Shown here: piece by piece, positions 1 to 5,693 of the stretch
How positions within the stretch are numbered: the first letter of the stretch is position 1
Layout: each line of letters begins with the position of its first letter
From: an uncultured Campylobacter sp.
GTDB lineage: Bacteria > Campylobacterota > Campylobacteria > Campylobacterales > Campylobacteraceae
Assembly: GCF_938017615.1 (NCBI RefSeq)
Contig: NZ_CALIJA010000140.1
Location: 1 to 6,273 of the forward strand
DNA length: 6,273 nucleotides
Direction: 5' to 3'
The notes under the pieces: generated by a model
Told to the model about the DNA's origin: nothing
Databases searched by the model: none
What the model saw: only the letters and a program-made list of their open reading frames with translations
Translations under genes and position numbers: made by a program

Positions 1-104
1 GCTTTAAAATTTAAAACATCGTTCTTAAATTTAAACGTCGCGGTGAAATTTTAAAATCCCACCGCAAGCTTTGGGCGGCTTTAAATTTAACATACCGAGT
101 TCTG
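1..104. other. Intergenic, 3' side of the slyB-like gene
   Basis: No gene is visible. The stretch carries several AAATTT words. It also has a small inverted repeat, GCGGTG at 40-45 with CACCGC at 60-65, enclosing the self-complementary ATTTTAAAAT at 48-57. This lies 40 bases past the stop of the minus-strand lipoprotein gene and could help end its transcript. There is no T-run after the stem on the minus strand, so it is only a weak terminator candidate. The GCGGTGAAATTTTA word here recurs at 3187-3200 and 5927-5940. Confidence 0.4.
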
Positions 105-602
105 TTAGCATCCCGAGTTTGGCTGTACCCGCGTTTCGCTGCCCGTGTGGATCAGCAGAGCCTTGCCGCGTCTAAATCTGCACGGCGGATCGGCTTGCAC
201 GGATGAGTACTCCTTGCCGTTTAGTTTGTAGATGATGTTGGAGCCCTGTACCGTCTTTTGGGAGTTTTGGATCACATCTCCGGCGACCGCGCCTACTACC
301 GCACCGCCCACGAGCCCCACGGTCTCAGCTAAGCGCCTGCTGCTGCTATGTTTGCCGAGCTTATGCCCGATGACCGCGCCCGTAGTTCCGCCCGCGACGC
401 CACCTAAAATTTTACCCGTATTGCCCTCGGAGCGCTCTACGTTTATTTTGGCGGGCAGGACATCGACGATCTCGATTCGATCGCTCTGCCTCATGCGGTT
501 CGTTTCGCTCGCGTCATAAATATCTCCGCCATATCGATCCTGCGGGATCGCGCAGCCACAAAGTGCGATCGCTGCGATCAAACATAATGTGAAATTCTTC
601 AT
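105..602 (-). CDS. slyB: SlyB-type glycine-zipper outer-membrane lipoprotein
   Basis: Small lipoprotein of the SlyB / 17-kDa surface antigen family (glycine-zipper 2TM domain), 165 residues from the chosen start. The start is the ATG at 602-600: it has an AAAGGAG site 5 bases upstream (608-614) and begins directly with a lipoprotein signal peptide. An ATG 11 codons upstream (635) lacks these and overlaps the likely -10 box. The signal peptide (MKNF, then a hydrophobic stretch) ends in the lipobox LCGC, so Cys17 should be the lipidated residue. The SlyB pattern GDIYDASE follows at about 26-33. A glycine-zipper double hairpin (GKILGGVAGGTTGAVIG ... VGLVGGAVVGAVAG) spans about 63-109, and a C-terminal part ends FRRGKALLIHTGSETRVQP, matching the end of SlyB in position and pattern. 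Family knowledge: SlyB proteins sit in the outer membrane and support its integrity. The exact job in this organism is inferred. It is divergent from the flavodoxin gene and probably monocistronic. Confidence 0.9.
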   Translation of the reverse strand: MKNFTLCLIAAIALCGCAIPQDRYGGDIYDASETNRMRQSDRIEIVDVLPAKINVERSEGNTGKILGGVAGGTTGAVIGHKLGKHSSSRRLAETVGLVGGAVVGAVAGDVIQNSQKTVQGSNIIYKLNGKEYSSVQADPPCRFRRGKALLIHTGSETRVQPNSGC

Positions 603-633
603 GTTTTCTCCTTTGTAATGAGCTACGGGCGGC

Positions 634-639
634 ATTATA
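634..639 (-). promoter_or_regulatory. -10 box of the slyB-like gene
   Basis: On the minus strand this reads TATAAT, a perfect -10 hexamer, 32 bases before the ATG. That would place the transcript start near 627 and give a leader of about 25 bases carrying the AAAGGAG site. No good -35 is visible at the usual spacing (ACCACT), as is normal for Campylobacter vegetative promoters. Position and match are seen; activity is inferred. Confidence 0.55.
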
Positions 640-661
640 CTATGGATTTTTATACGAGTGG

Positions 662-703
662 TTAAGCGGCGGCGTTAAAATTTACCGGCTCGCTGCCGCT
701 TAA
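662..703. repeat. 13-bp inverted repeat (hairpin) between divergent genes
   Basis: TTAAGCGGC at 662-670 is the exact reverse complement of GCCGCTTAA at 695-703. The pairing continues inward through a G.T pair and three more G-C pairs (arms 662-674 and 691-703), leaving a 16-base loop that contains AAAATTT. The genes on either side diverge, so it is not an obvious terminator for either. It may be a dispersed repeat, a regulatory structure, or the remains of something between the two genes. Confidence 0.5.
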
Positions 704-709
704 AATTAG

Positions 710-738
710 CTGGATACGAGGCATTGTGCCGTATCTGG
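710..738. repeat. Second intergenic hairpin
   Basis: GATAC (713-717) pairs with GTATC (731-735), and GGCA (720-723) pairs with TGCC (727-730). The loop is 3 bases and there is a 2-base bulge (GA, 718-719). G.T pairs at 712/736 and 711/737 and a C-G pair at 710/738 extend the base. A T-rich run starts about 10 bases further on (751-760), so on the plus strand it resembles a loose terminator, although no plus-strand gene lies upstream. Function is unknown. Confidence 0.4.
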
Positions 739-781
739 GCGCCTTATAAAATTTTTATTTCACTCAAAATTTATCTTATTT

Positions 782-798
782 TGTTAGAATCATTCTTA
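782..798 (+). promoter_or_regulatory. Extended -10 promoter with Fur-box-like palindrome
   Basis: TGTTAGAAT at 782-790 is an extended -10 (TGn plus TAGAAT) and would start transcription near 797, giving a leader of under 20 bases before the flavodoxin ATG. Upstream sequence is A/T-rich with no -35. The -10 lies inside the near-perfect palindrome TTAGAAT-C-ATTCTTA (784-798; 6 of 7 pairs). This matches the 7-1-7 Fur consensus TGATAATnATTATCA at 10 of 14 informative positions. A Fur site overlapping the -10 would suit a flavodoxin, which replaces iron-sulfur ferredoxin when iron is short. The promoter call is fairly good; the Fur call is tentative. Confidence 0.5.
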
Positions 799-814
799 TT
801 TTTAAGGAGAAAAA

Positions 815-1297
815 ATGAAAAAACTATTAGTTTACGCCACCAAAGGTGGCGATACGAAAGTCGTGAGCGAATACATCGCTTCAAAGCTCGGCTTTGAGAT
901 CAAGGAGGCCAAAGAGCTAAATGAGGAGGATTTGGCGGGCGCTAGCGCGTTTATTTTTGCGGCTTCGACGCACGGCGACGGACAGATCCAGGCTAAATTT
1001 GACGACAAATTGGAGCTTTTGAATAAAACTGATTTTGACGGACGCAAGGTCGCGCTCATAGGCGTCGGTAACGTCGAGCGCCACGGCAACGATTTTTGCA
1101 GCGGCATGAGTGCGTTTTTGCCGGTGCTTAAAAAGGCCGATCTCATCGGCGCTTGGAGCGCGGAGGGCTATAAATTTAAACATTCGCGCGCCTTCATAAA
1201 CGGCAAATTCGTAGGTCTTACGATCGATTTTAAAGGCGATGACCACTGGCAGGCGAGGGCCGATAAATGGATCGCCGCGGTTAAAGGCGAGTTTTAA
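815..1297 (+). CDS. Divergent long-chain flavodoxin
   Basis: A 160-residue FMN-binding electron carrier by family. The ATG at 815 has AAGGAG at 804-809 with 5-base spacing. Visible elements in order: beta strand and phosphate loop LLVYATKGGDT (4-14), first flavin loop AASTHGDG (49-56), second flavin loop GVGNVERHGNDF (83-94), and EGYKFKHSRAFINGKFVGLTID (117-138), the segment typical of long-chain flavodoxins. It ends DKWIAAVKGEF, like Helicobacter and Campylobacter FldA. Three things are odd. The phosphate loop differs from the usual T-x-[ST]-G-N-T. Positions that normally hold the aromatic residues flanking the flavin hold His53 and His90 instead of a Trp-type and a Tyr residue. Acidic and basic residues are about equal (23 each by hand count), whereas flavodoxins are usually strongly acidic. 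In this lineage flavodoxin links pyruvate/2-oxoglutarate oxidoreductases to NADP reductase. This protein may be a second, specialised flavodoxin, so no fldA symbol is given. Monocistronic, with its own terminator. Confidence 0.88.
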   Translation: MKKLLVYATKGGDTKVVSEYIASKLGFEIKEAKELNEEDLAGASAFIFAASTHGDGQIQAKFDDKLELLNKTDFDGRKVALIGVGNVERHGNDFCSGMSAFLPVLKKADLIGAWSAEGYKFKHSRAFINGKFVGLTIDFKGDDHWQARADKWIAAVKGEF

Positions 1298-1323
1298 ATA
1301 TTTCAACTTTTGCGCGACCGACC

Positions 1324-1361
1324 GAGATTTGGGCCCATCGAGCCTAAATCTCTTTAAATTT
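1324..1361 (+). terminator. Intrinsic terminator after the flavodoxin gene
   Basis: Arms GAGATTTGGGC (1324-1334) and GCCTAAATCTC (1342-1352) form an 11-bp stem with one G.T pair and a 7-base loop. TTTAAATTT follows at 1353-1361. It begins 27 bases after the flavodoxin stop. The trailing T-run is interrupted by AAA, but position and stem strength make it convincing. Confidence 0.75.
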
Positions 1362-1601
1362 CCCCATTAAATTTCACGCTCCGCTTCCAAGCGAAGCTTC
1401 CTTGTTAAAATTTTAAAATTTTTAGTTCAAAAAGTCGCTGTGTTTTACAAGCCGTACCGCTTAAAATCGCGCAGATAGGATGAATTTTTCCGCCCAAGCC
1501 TCAATTCTGCTCGTGCGGCGGTCAATTCAATACGGCAATTTAATGCGATCGTTTTATAAAATCACCGCCCGAACTTCAAATATCAGCGCCGCATTAGAAA
1601 A
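1362..1601. other. Intergenic region upstream of the ybhG-like gene
   Basis: No gene is convincing here. The region has AT-rich runs (TTAAAATTTTAAAATTTTTAG near 1405-1425), a short hairpin (GCTTC/GAAGC around 1383-1397), and a self-complementary TTTTATAAAA near 1552. A 75-codon plus-strand frame beginning at 1480 has no ribosome site, is of unusual composition, and overlaps the start of the next gene. It is treated as chance. Confidence 0.5.
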
Positions 1602-1617
1602 GTTATTTTATAATAAC
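1602..1617 (+). promoter_or_regulatory. Perfect palindrome over the -10 box (operator candidate)
   Basis: GTTATT (1602-1607), a 4-base spacer TTAT, then AATAAC (1612-1617) form a perfect 6+6 inverted repeat. It contains the perfect -10 hexamer TATAAT (1609-1614). The transcript would begin near 1621, about 22 bases before the ybhG-like ATG. A dyad sitting on the -10 is the usual place for a TetR- or MarR-type repressor; E. coli ybhG is controlled by the TetR-family protein CecR. No regulator gene is in the window, so the operator role is inferred. Confidence 0.5.
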
Positions 1618-1642
1618 CGCATATCAAAATTTAAGGCGATCT

Positions 1643-2608
1643 ATGAAAAGGCTTCTAATTTTCGTCGTTTTTGCGCTGGCCGCTCTCGCCGCGGCGATCT
1701 ACTTTAATCTCGATAGGCGCGAAGAGGTCGCGCACAAGGCCTACGGCATCATCGATATCAGGCAGAGTTCGCTTAGCTTCGAGCGCAGCGGTCGCATTAG
1801 CGCACTTTATCGCGACGAGGGCGATTTCGTGCAGGCTGGCGACGTTTTGGCGGCTCTGGATACGGCGGATCTGAGTTTTCAAAGACAGGTTCAGATCGCG
1901 AGATGCGACGGGCTTAAATTTAGCTTGCAAAAGCTGCAAAGCGGCTTTCGTAGCGAGGAGATCGAGATGGCGGCAGCGAATGTAAGCGCGCTGCAAAACG
2001 CCCTACAGCTCGCTACTTTGACGAACGAGCGCCTCAAAAGCCTAGGCAAAAGCAACTCCGCGTCCAAGCAGCAGATCGACGAGGCGTTTTACTCGATGAA
2101 GCGCACGCAAGCCCAGCTGCAAAGCGCGCAGGCCAATCTGCGCCAGCTTCAAAGCGGCTACCGCGGCGAGGATGTCGGTGCCGCCCGCGCGAACTTGGCA
2201 AGCTGCGAGGAAAATCTGAAATATCTGAATTACCAAATCGAGACGCAAAGCGTGCTAAAAGCACCCTTTAGCGGGCAGATCAGAGCGCGCCTTAAGGAGC
2301 TCGGCGACATCAGCATACCTAGCGTGGGCGTTTTTGAGATTAGCGAAGTAAAAAACAAGCGCGCGAAATTTTATCTAAGCGAAAATCAGCTCCGCTTCCT
2401 GCGTGCCGGACAGAGCGTGCGGATCATCGCTGCGGACGGCTCTAGTGCGAGCGCGAAGGTCGCCTACGTGAGCCAAACCGCGATGTACACGCCCCGCACG
2501 GTGCAGACCGAGGAGCTGCGCGCCGATCTCGTGTGGGAGGCGCGCGCCGATTTCAGCGACGATGACGGCAGCTTTCGCTTAGGGCAGCCGATCAGCGTGG
2601 AATTTTAA
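1643..2608 (+). CDS. ybhG: HlyD-family membrane fusion protein (YbhG type) of an ABC exporter
   Basis: A 321-residue periplasmic adaptor anchored in the inner membrane, which would link an ABC-2 transporter to an outer-membrane channel. The ATG at 1643 has AAGG at 1633-1636, 6 bases upstream. Domains in order: uncleaved N-terminal membrane anchor (about 3-20); motif YGIIDIRQSSLSFERSGRI (34-52) opening the first half of the lipoyl domain, with DEGDFVQAGDVLAALD (58-73); a long helical coiled-coil hairpin (about 74-200) with two related segments, LQSGFRSEEIEMAAAN (98-113) and LQSGYRGEDVGAARAN (169-184); second lipoyl half VLKAPFSGQIRAR (204-216); then a beta-barrel and membrane-proximal domain. 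The C-terminal pattern TPRTVQTEELRADLV (283-297) followed by FRLGQPISVEF is characteristic of YbhG rather than of RND or MacA-type adaptors. E. coli YbhG is about 332 residues, so the gene is full length. Its ATPase partner lies 1.2 kb downstream. The substrate is unknown; E. coli YbhG is linked to antibiotic tolerance. Confidence 0.88.
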   Translation: MKRLLIFVVFALAALAAAIYFNLDRREEVAHKAYGIIDIRQSSLSFERSGRISALYRDEGDFVQAGDVLAALDTADLSFQRQVQIARCDGLKFSLQKLQSGFRSEEIEMAAANVSALQNALQLATLTNERLKSLGKSNSASKQQIDEAFYSMKRTQAQLQSAQANLRQLQSGYRGEDVGAARANLASCEENLKYLNYQIETQSVLKAPFSGQIRARLKELGDISIPSVGVFEISEVKNKRAKFYLSENQLRFLRAGQSVRIIAADGSSASAKVAYVSQTAMYTPRTVQTEELRADLVWEARADFSDDDGSFRLGQPISVEF

Positions 2609-2632
2609 CGCGAGAGCGTCGCGAGTGAAATT
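2609..2632 (+). terminator. Weak hairpin directly after the ybhG-like stop
   Basis: CGCGA (2609-2613) and TCGCG (2619-2623) form a 5-bp GC-rich stem with a 5-base loop, starting at the base after the stop codon. AGTGAAATTTT follows, so the T-run is short and displaced. It could weaken read-through toward the ATPase gene, but it is too small to be confident. Confidence 0.25.
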
Positions 2633-3186
2633 TTAATGCACGAGTGAAATTTAGCGCGCGGGCGGCACTTTGGAGACTGCGGGCAAAATTTGGATAGCAA
2701 AGCTCGTAATTTTACGCAACGCCGCGCGAGCCGTGCATACGGCGTGAGTCTGATGAAATTTTAAAAGCGCGCTTCGAGGTAGAATTTAAACGACGCTTGT
2801 TCGACAGAGCAGGGCGATGAATTTCGTCGCGCCTAAAATACATCGTCTCGGCGGCGATAAAATGCTGTATGTCTATAACGAAGCCGTACAAAGGTGGCGC
2901 AAAATTTATCGCATGAGTTTTGCGCGAGCAGGCAGGGCTTTGGATAAAAGATCGGAATTCTCAGCGCGGCGAGTAAAATTTCGGCGAAATTTTGGCGCAA
3001 AACAGCGCGAGTTAAATTTTAAAATTTGCGGCTCGGAAACGAGTACAAGCAGGGCGGTAGAGCGGCAGCGGGCTTTGTTTCTAGCGGGCGTTTTGCGATA
3101 AACGAGCGACGGTTGAGTGCCGACTGCGGATAGCGGTAAAATTTCGCTACGAAACAAACGGCGCAATTAAATACCTATTGCGGACG

Positions 3187-3234
3187 GCGGTGAAATTTTA
3201 CCCAAAAGGTGCGGCGGCGGTAAAATTTCACCGC
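3187..3234. repeat. 16-bp perfect inverted repeat built from the AAATTT word
   Basis: GCGGTGAAATTTTACC at 3187-3202 is the exact reverse complement of 3219-3234 (GGTAAAATTTCACCGC), with a 16-base loop. Two copies of the dispersed GCGGTGAAATTTTA word face each other. No T-run follows on either strand, so a terminator is unlikely. A stable transcript structure or a repeat-expansion product is possible. Confidence 0.7.
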
Positions 3235-3264
3235 AAGAGGCGCAGCGCAGATAGAGAGCTCGGC

Positions 3265-3359
3265 GCTCACAGGTCGCCAGGTGTTTGAAAACTCGCTTTC
3301 ATTTGCGTTTTGAAGCGAATTTATCGCGGGTGCTCACGGGTCGCTTCATGTTTTGGAGA
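3265..3359. repeat. Imperfect direct repeat, two copies 67 bases apart
   Basis: GCTCACAGGTCGC at 3265-3277 and GCTCACGGGTCGC at 3332-3344 differ at one base. The similarity continues more loosely through TGTTTG.AAAAC and TGTTTTGGAGAC to about 3291 and 3359. Between the copies lies a hairpin-like TCGCTTTCA ... TGAAGCGA (3292-3318). No function is evident. Confidence 0.45.
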
Positions 3360-3628
3360 CCGCCCCGCTCATGCGCGTTGTGTGCGCATCGTTAGCGGCG
3401 CGGCTAGCCGATGCGATATGCACGCGCTCAAGACGGATCGGGCGTCGCGCGAAATATTCGGCGCGAGCCGTAAGCAACGCCGATCGTGCGGGCACTCGAA
3501 TTCGAGCGGGCGATTGCAGGGCGCCCCGGCGCGATAGAGCTTGGTTTCGCGCGCTTGTGGTAAGTTACGTCGAATTTATGCGAGGTTTGGGCGAAATTGT
3601 TCAACGTGCGTCGCGAAATTTAAAGCGC

Positions 3629-3728
3629 GCGGCGGTTGTAGAACCGAGATGCCGCGGCGGTCACCAAACTAAGACGCCGTAGCGGCTGCGAAACCACGAT
3701 GTCTCGGCGGCTGTAGAAGCAAGGCGTC
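3629..3728. repeat. Four tandem degenerate 25-bp repeats
   Basis: Units at 3629-3653, 3654-3678, 3679-3703 and 3704-3728 are each exactly 25 bases. A rough consensus begins GCGGCGGCTGTAGAACC and ends with a purine-rich GATGCC-like stretch. A partial fifth unit (GCGATAAAGAGCGCC) follows. By hand count, unit 1 matches unit 2 at 17 of 25 and unit 4 at 18 of 25 positions. There is no inverted symmetry or unique spacer, so this is not a CRISPR array. It ends 84 bases before the ATPase start codon. Confidence 0.65.
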
Positions 3729-3812
3729 GCGATAAAGAGCGCCTTTTCGGCGTGCGTAGGTCTCGTTCGTCGCGCCAAGCGACGGGCGAGTAAATAAAAT
3801 TTGGAGCTAGGC

Positions 3813-5693
3813 TTGGATCTACTAAATATCGTAAATTTAAAGAAATTTTACCTGCGAGAGGATCGCAGCAAAAACGTCGTTTTTGAAAATTTCGATCTGC
3901 GAATTGGCGACGCGCCGCGGCTCATCAGCCTCACGGGCCCCGACGGCGCGGGCAAATCTACGCTTTTAAAGCTCATCTGCGGCATCATCGCGCCCGATTA
4001 CGGCGAGATAAAATTTGCTGGCTTCACCCCTAGCGGCGAAAATAAAGAATTCGTCAGCGCAAACGGCTATATGTCGCAGAGTCTGGGGCTTTACGAGGAG
4101 CTTAGCGTCTGGCAAAATTTAAACATTTTCGCGGGCCTAAAAGGGCTCGATCTAAAAGACGGCGAGGAGTATCTGCGCGGGCTTTTGCGCCGCGTAGGGC
4201 TTTTGAAATTTAAAGATTACGCCGTGGATTCGCTCTCCGGCGGGATGAAACAAAAGCTAGGCGTTGCCTGCGCGATTGCGGCTCGTCCGCGGCTTTTAGT
4301 GCTCGATGAGCCTACCGTCGGCGTCGATCCGCTCTCGCGCAGCGAGCTGTGGGCGATCGTGCGCGAGTATCTGGATCAAAGCGGCGCGAAATGCATATTT
4401 TCGACGGCGTATTTCGACGAAGCGGCGGATGCCGATCTGACGCTGATTTTGCTCGGCGGCAAGATCATAGCGCAGGAGCGTGCTGCAAAGATCACTGCCG
4501 CGCTGCGGGAGCATACCTTTCGCATCGACGGAGAGGATTATCAGAGCTTGGCGCGCCGCTTGATGTTTAAGACGCAAAGATTTTTAAAAAACTCCCCGCT
4601 CATCGACATCTGCCCCAGAGACGGCAGCGTCGATCTGCTAAGCGATGAGCCGATAAGCCTGCGCGATCTGCAGGAGTTTTTAAACGCAAGCCTAGAGGGT
4701 GATGGCGAAAATACAGAGCGCGAAGACGGGCACCACAAAGGCGCGGATCCCGAAAACGGGCGCGGCGAAAATTTTAAAATTTCAAACGAAAACGAGGGCG
4801 CTAAATTTAACGAAAACGGGAGCGTTAAATTTAAACTCAGTCCGCGCGAGGCGAGCCTAGAGGATGCGTATATTTTTTTAAATAAAGCAGAGATCGGCGC
4901 GGCAAACTTCGGCTACGAAAAAAAGAGCTTCGATGCGGCTCAAACCGTCATCAAAGTGCGCGACGTGAGCAAAAAATTCGGCTCATTTACCGCCGTGGAA
5001 AATACGAGTTTCGAGGTCAAAAAGGGCGAGATTTTTGGCCTTCTGGGCCCAAACGGCGCGGGCAAAACGACGACCTTTCGCATGATCTGCGCGCTTTTGG
5101 GGATGAGCGGAGGCGAGATCTCGGTCATGGGTGAGGATCTGCGCCACGCTAAATCATCGATCAGATCGCGCATCGGCTACGTCTCGCAGAAATTTTCGCT
5201 TTATAAAAAGCTAAGCTGCTATCAAAATTTAGAGTATTTCGGCCGCAGCTACGGTATCGGCGGCGTGGCACTGAAACGGCGCATAGAGGAGCTTTTGAGC
5301 GAGTTTGGCTTGCAGCGGCTGCGAAACGAGACGTGGCAGAACCTGCCCTTTGGCGCGGGGCGCAACCTCAGCATGGCGTGCGCGCTCATCCACCGCCCCG
5401 AGATTTTGTTTCTCGACGAGGCCACCAGCGGCGCCGATCCGCTCTCGCGCAGGCTCTTTTGGAACCGCATAAATGCGCTGGCGCGCACCGGCGTGAGCGT
5501 GGTCGTGACGACGCATTTTATGGAAGAGGCGGAGTATTGCGATCGGTTTTTGATCCAAGATCGCGGCAAAATCCTAGCGCTGGGCAGCCCCGACGAGGTC
5601 TGCGTGCAGCACGGGCGGCGGCTTAGCGTGCAGCAGGCCTTCATAAACGAGGTACAAAAATTTAGAAGCGAGGCGGGCGATGAGGGCTTTTGA
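3813..5693 (+). CDS. ybhF: Tandem-domain ABC exporter ATPase (YbhF type)
   Basis: A 626-residue cytoplasmic ATPase with two fused nucleotide-binding domains. The TTG at 3813 is chosen because GGAG (3803-3806) sits 6 bases upstream; a TTG at 3801 lacks a site and an in-frame stop precedes it at 3795. Domain 1: Walker A GPDGAGKST (42-50), Q-loop Gln89, signature LSGGM (141-145), Walker B LLVLDEP (161-167). The switch histidine is replaced by Ala199 (STAYFDEA); E. coli YbhF has Ser at this place. Domain 2: Walker A GPNGAGKTT (412-420), Q-loop Gln459, Walker B ILFLDEA (531-537), switch His568 in TTHFMEEAEYCD, but the signature is degenerate, LPFGA (511-515). Pairing across the interface therefore predicts one competent ATP site (domain 2 Walker motifs with the domain 1 signature) and one degenerate site. 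The linker at about 296-344 is polar, repeat-bearing and makes the protein about 48 residues longer than E. coli YbhF (578). It works with the YbhG-like adaptor; permeases are expected downstream. Confidence 0.93.
   Translation: MDLLNIVNLKKFYLREDRSKNVVFENFDLRIGDAPRLISLTGPDGAGKSTLLKLICGIIAPDYGEIKFAGFTPSGENKEFVSANGYMSQSLGLYEELSVWQNLNIFAGLKGLDLKDGEEYLRGLLRRVGLLKFKDYAVDSLSGGMKQKLGVACAIAARPRLLVLDEPTVGVDPLSRSELWAIVREYLDQSGAKCIFSTAYFDEAADADLTLILLGGKIIAQERAAKITAALREHTFRIDGEDYQSLARRLMFKTQRFLKNSPLIDICPRDGSVDLLSDEPISLRDLQEFLNASLEGDGENTEREDGHHKGADPENGRGENFKISNENEGAKFNENGSVKFKLSPREASLEDAYIFLNKAEIGAANFGYEKKSFDAAQTVIKVRDVSKKFGSFTAVENTSFEVKKGEIFGLLGPNGAGKTTTFRMICALLGMSGGEISVMGEDLRHAKSSIRSRIGYVSQKFSLYKKLSCYQNLEYFGRSYGIGGVALKRRIEELLSEFGLQRLRNETWQNLPFGAGRNLSMACALIHRPEILFLDEATSGADPLSRRLFWNRINALARTGVSVVVTTHFMEEAEYCDRFLIQDRGKILALGSPDEVCVQHGRRLSVQQAFINEVQKFRSEAGDEGF
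4785..4832 (+). repeat. 24-bp tandem duplication inside the ATPase linker
   Basis: Two adjacent 24-base units, 4785-4808 and 4809-4832, match at 21 of 24 positions and encode NENEGAKF and NENGSVKF. Each ends in TAAATTT. Just upstream, 4750-4776 encodes the related PENGRGENF. This is the intergenic AAATTT-type sequence placed inside a coding linker with the frame kept. Confidence 0.75.

Larger units (their letters stand above)
2609..3812. other. 1.2-kb repeat-rich region with no convincing gene
   Basis: This separates the ybhG-like and ybhF-like genes. Frames of 94 codons (2817-3101), 75 codons (3310-3537) and 109 codons (3353-3682) on the plus strand, and 86 codons (2906-3166) on the minus strand, give arginine-rich, unrecognisable proteins without good ribosome sites, so they are not called. 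The first half (2609-3240) holds about a dozen GTAAAATTT / GAAATTTTA words set in GC-rich sequence and an inverted repeat at 3187-3234. The middle has an imperfect direct repeat and the 12-bp palindrome CTCGAATTCGAG (3495-3506). The last part holds a tandem 25-bp array. It could be an expanded intergenic region or a gene decayed beyond recognition. Confidence 0.55.

Noticed and set aside
232..519. 95-codon plus-strand frame inside the lipoprotein gene
   Set aside because: It is the complement of the glycine-zipper coding sequence, giving a Pro/Thr-rich shadow without a start signal.
2817..3101. 94-codon plus-strand frame with an ATG in the gap after the ybhG-like gene
   Set aside because: No clear ribosome site, no recognisable domain, an arginine-rich translation, and it is crossed by the AAATTT words and an equally long opposite-strand frame.
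3495..3506. CTCGAATTCGAG perfect 12-bp palindrome as an operator
   Set aside because: There is no promoter or gene start nearby, and one such palindrome in a GC-rich kilobase is not enough to claim a site.
3310..3682. Two overlapping plus-strand frames (75 and 109 codons)
   Set aside because: They conflict with each other, lack ribosome sites and run into the 25-bp tandem array. The composition is that of translated GC-rich non-coding DNA.
3629..3728. Possible CRISPR array
   Set aside because: The units abut with no unique spacers and are degenerate; no cas gene is present.
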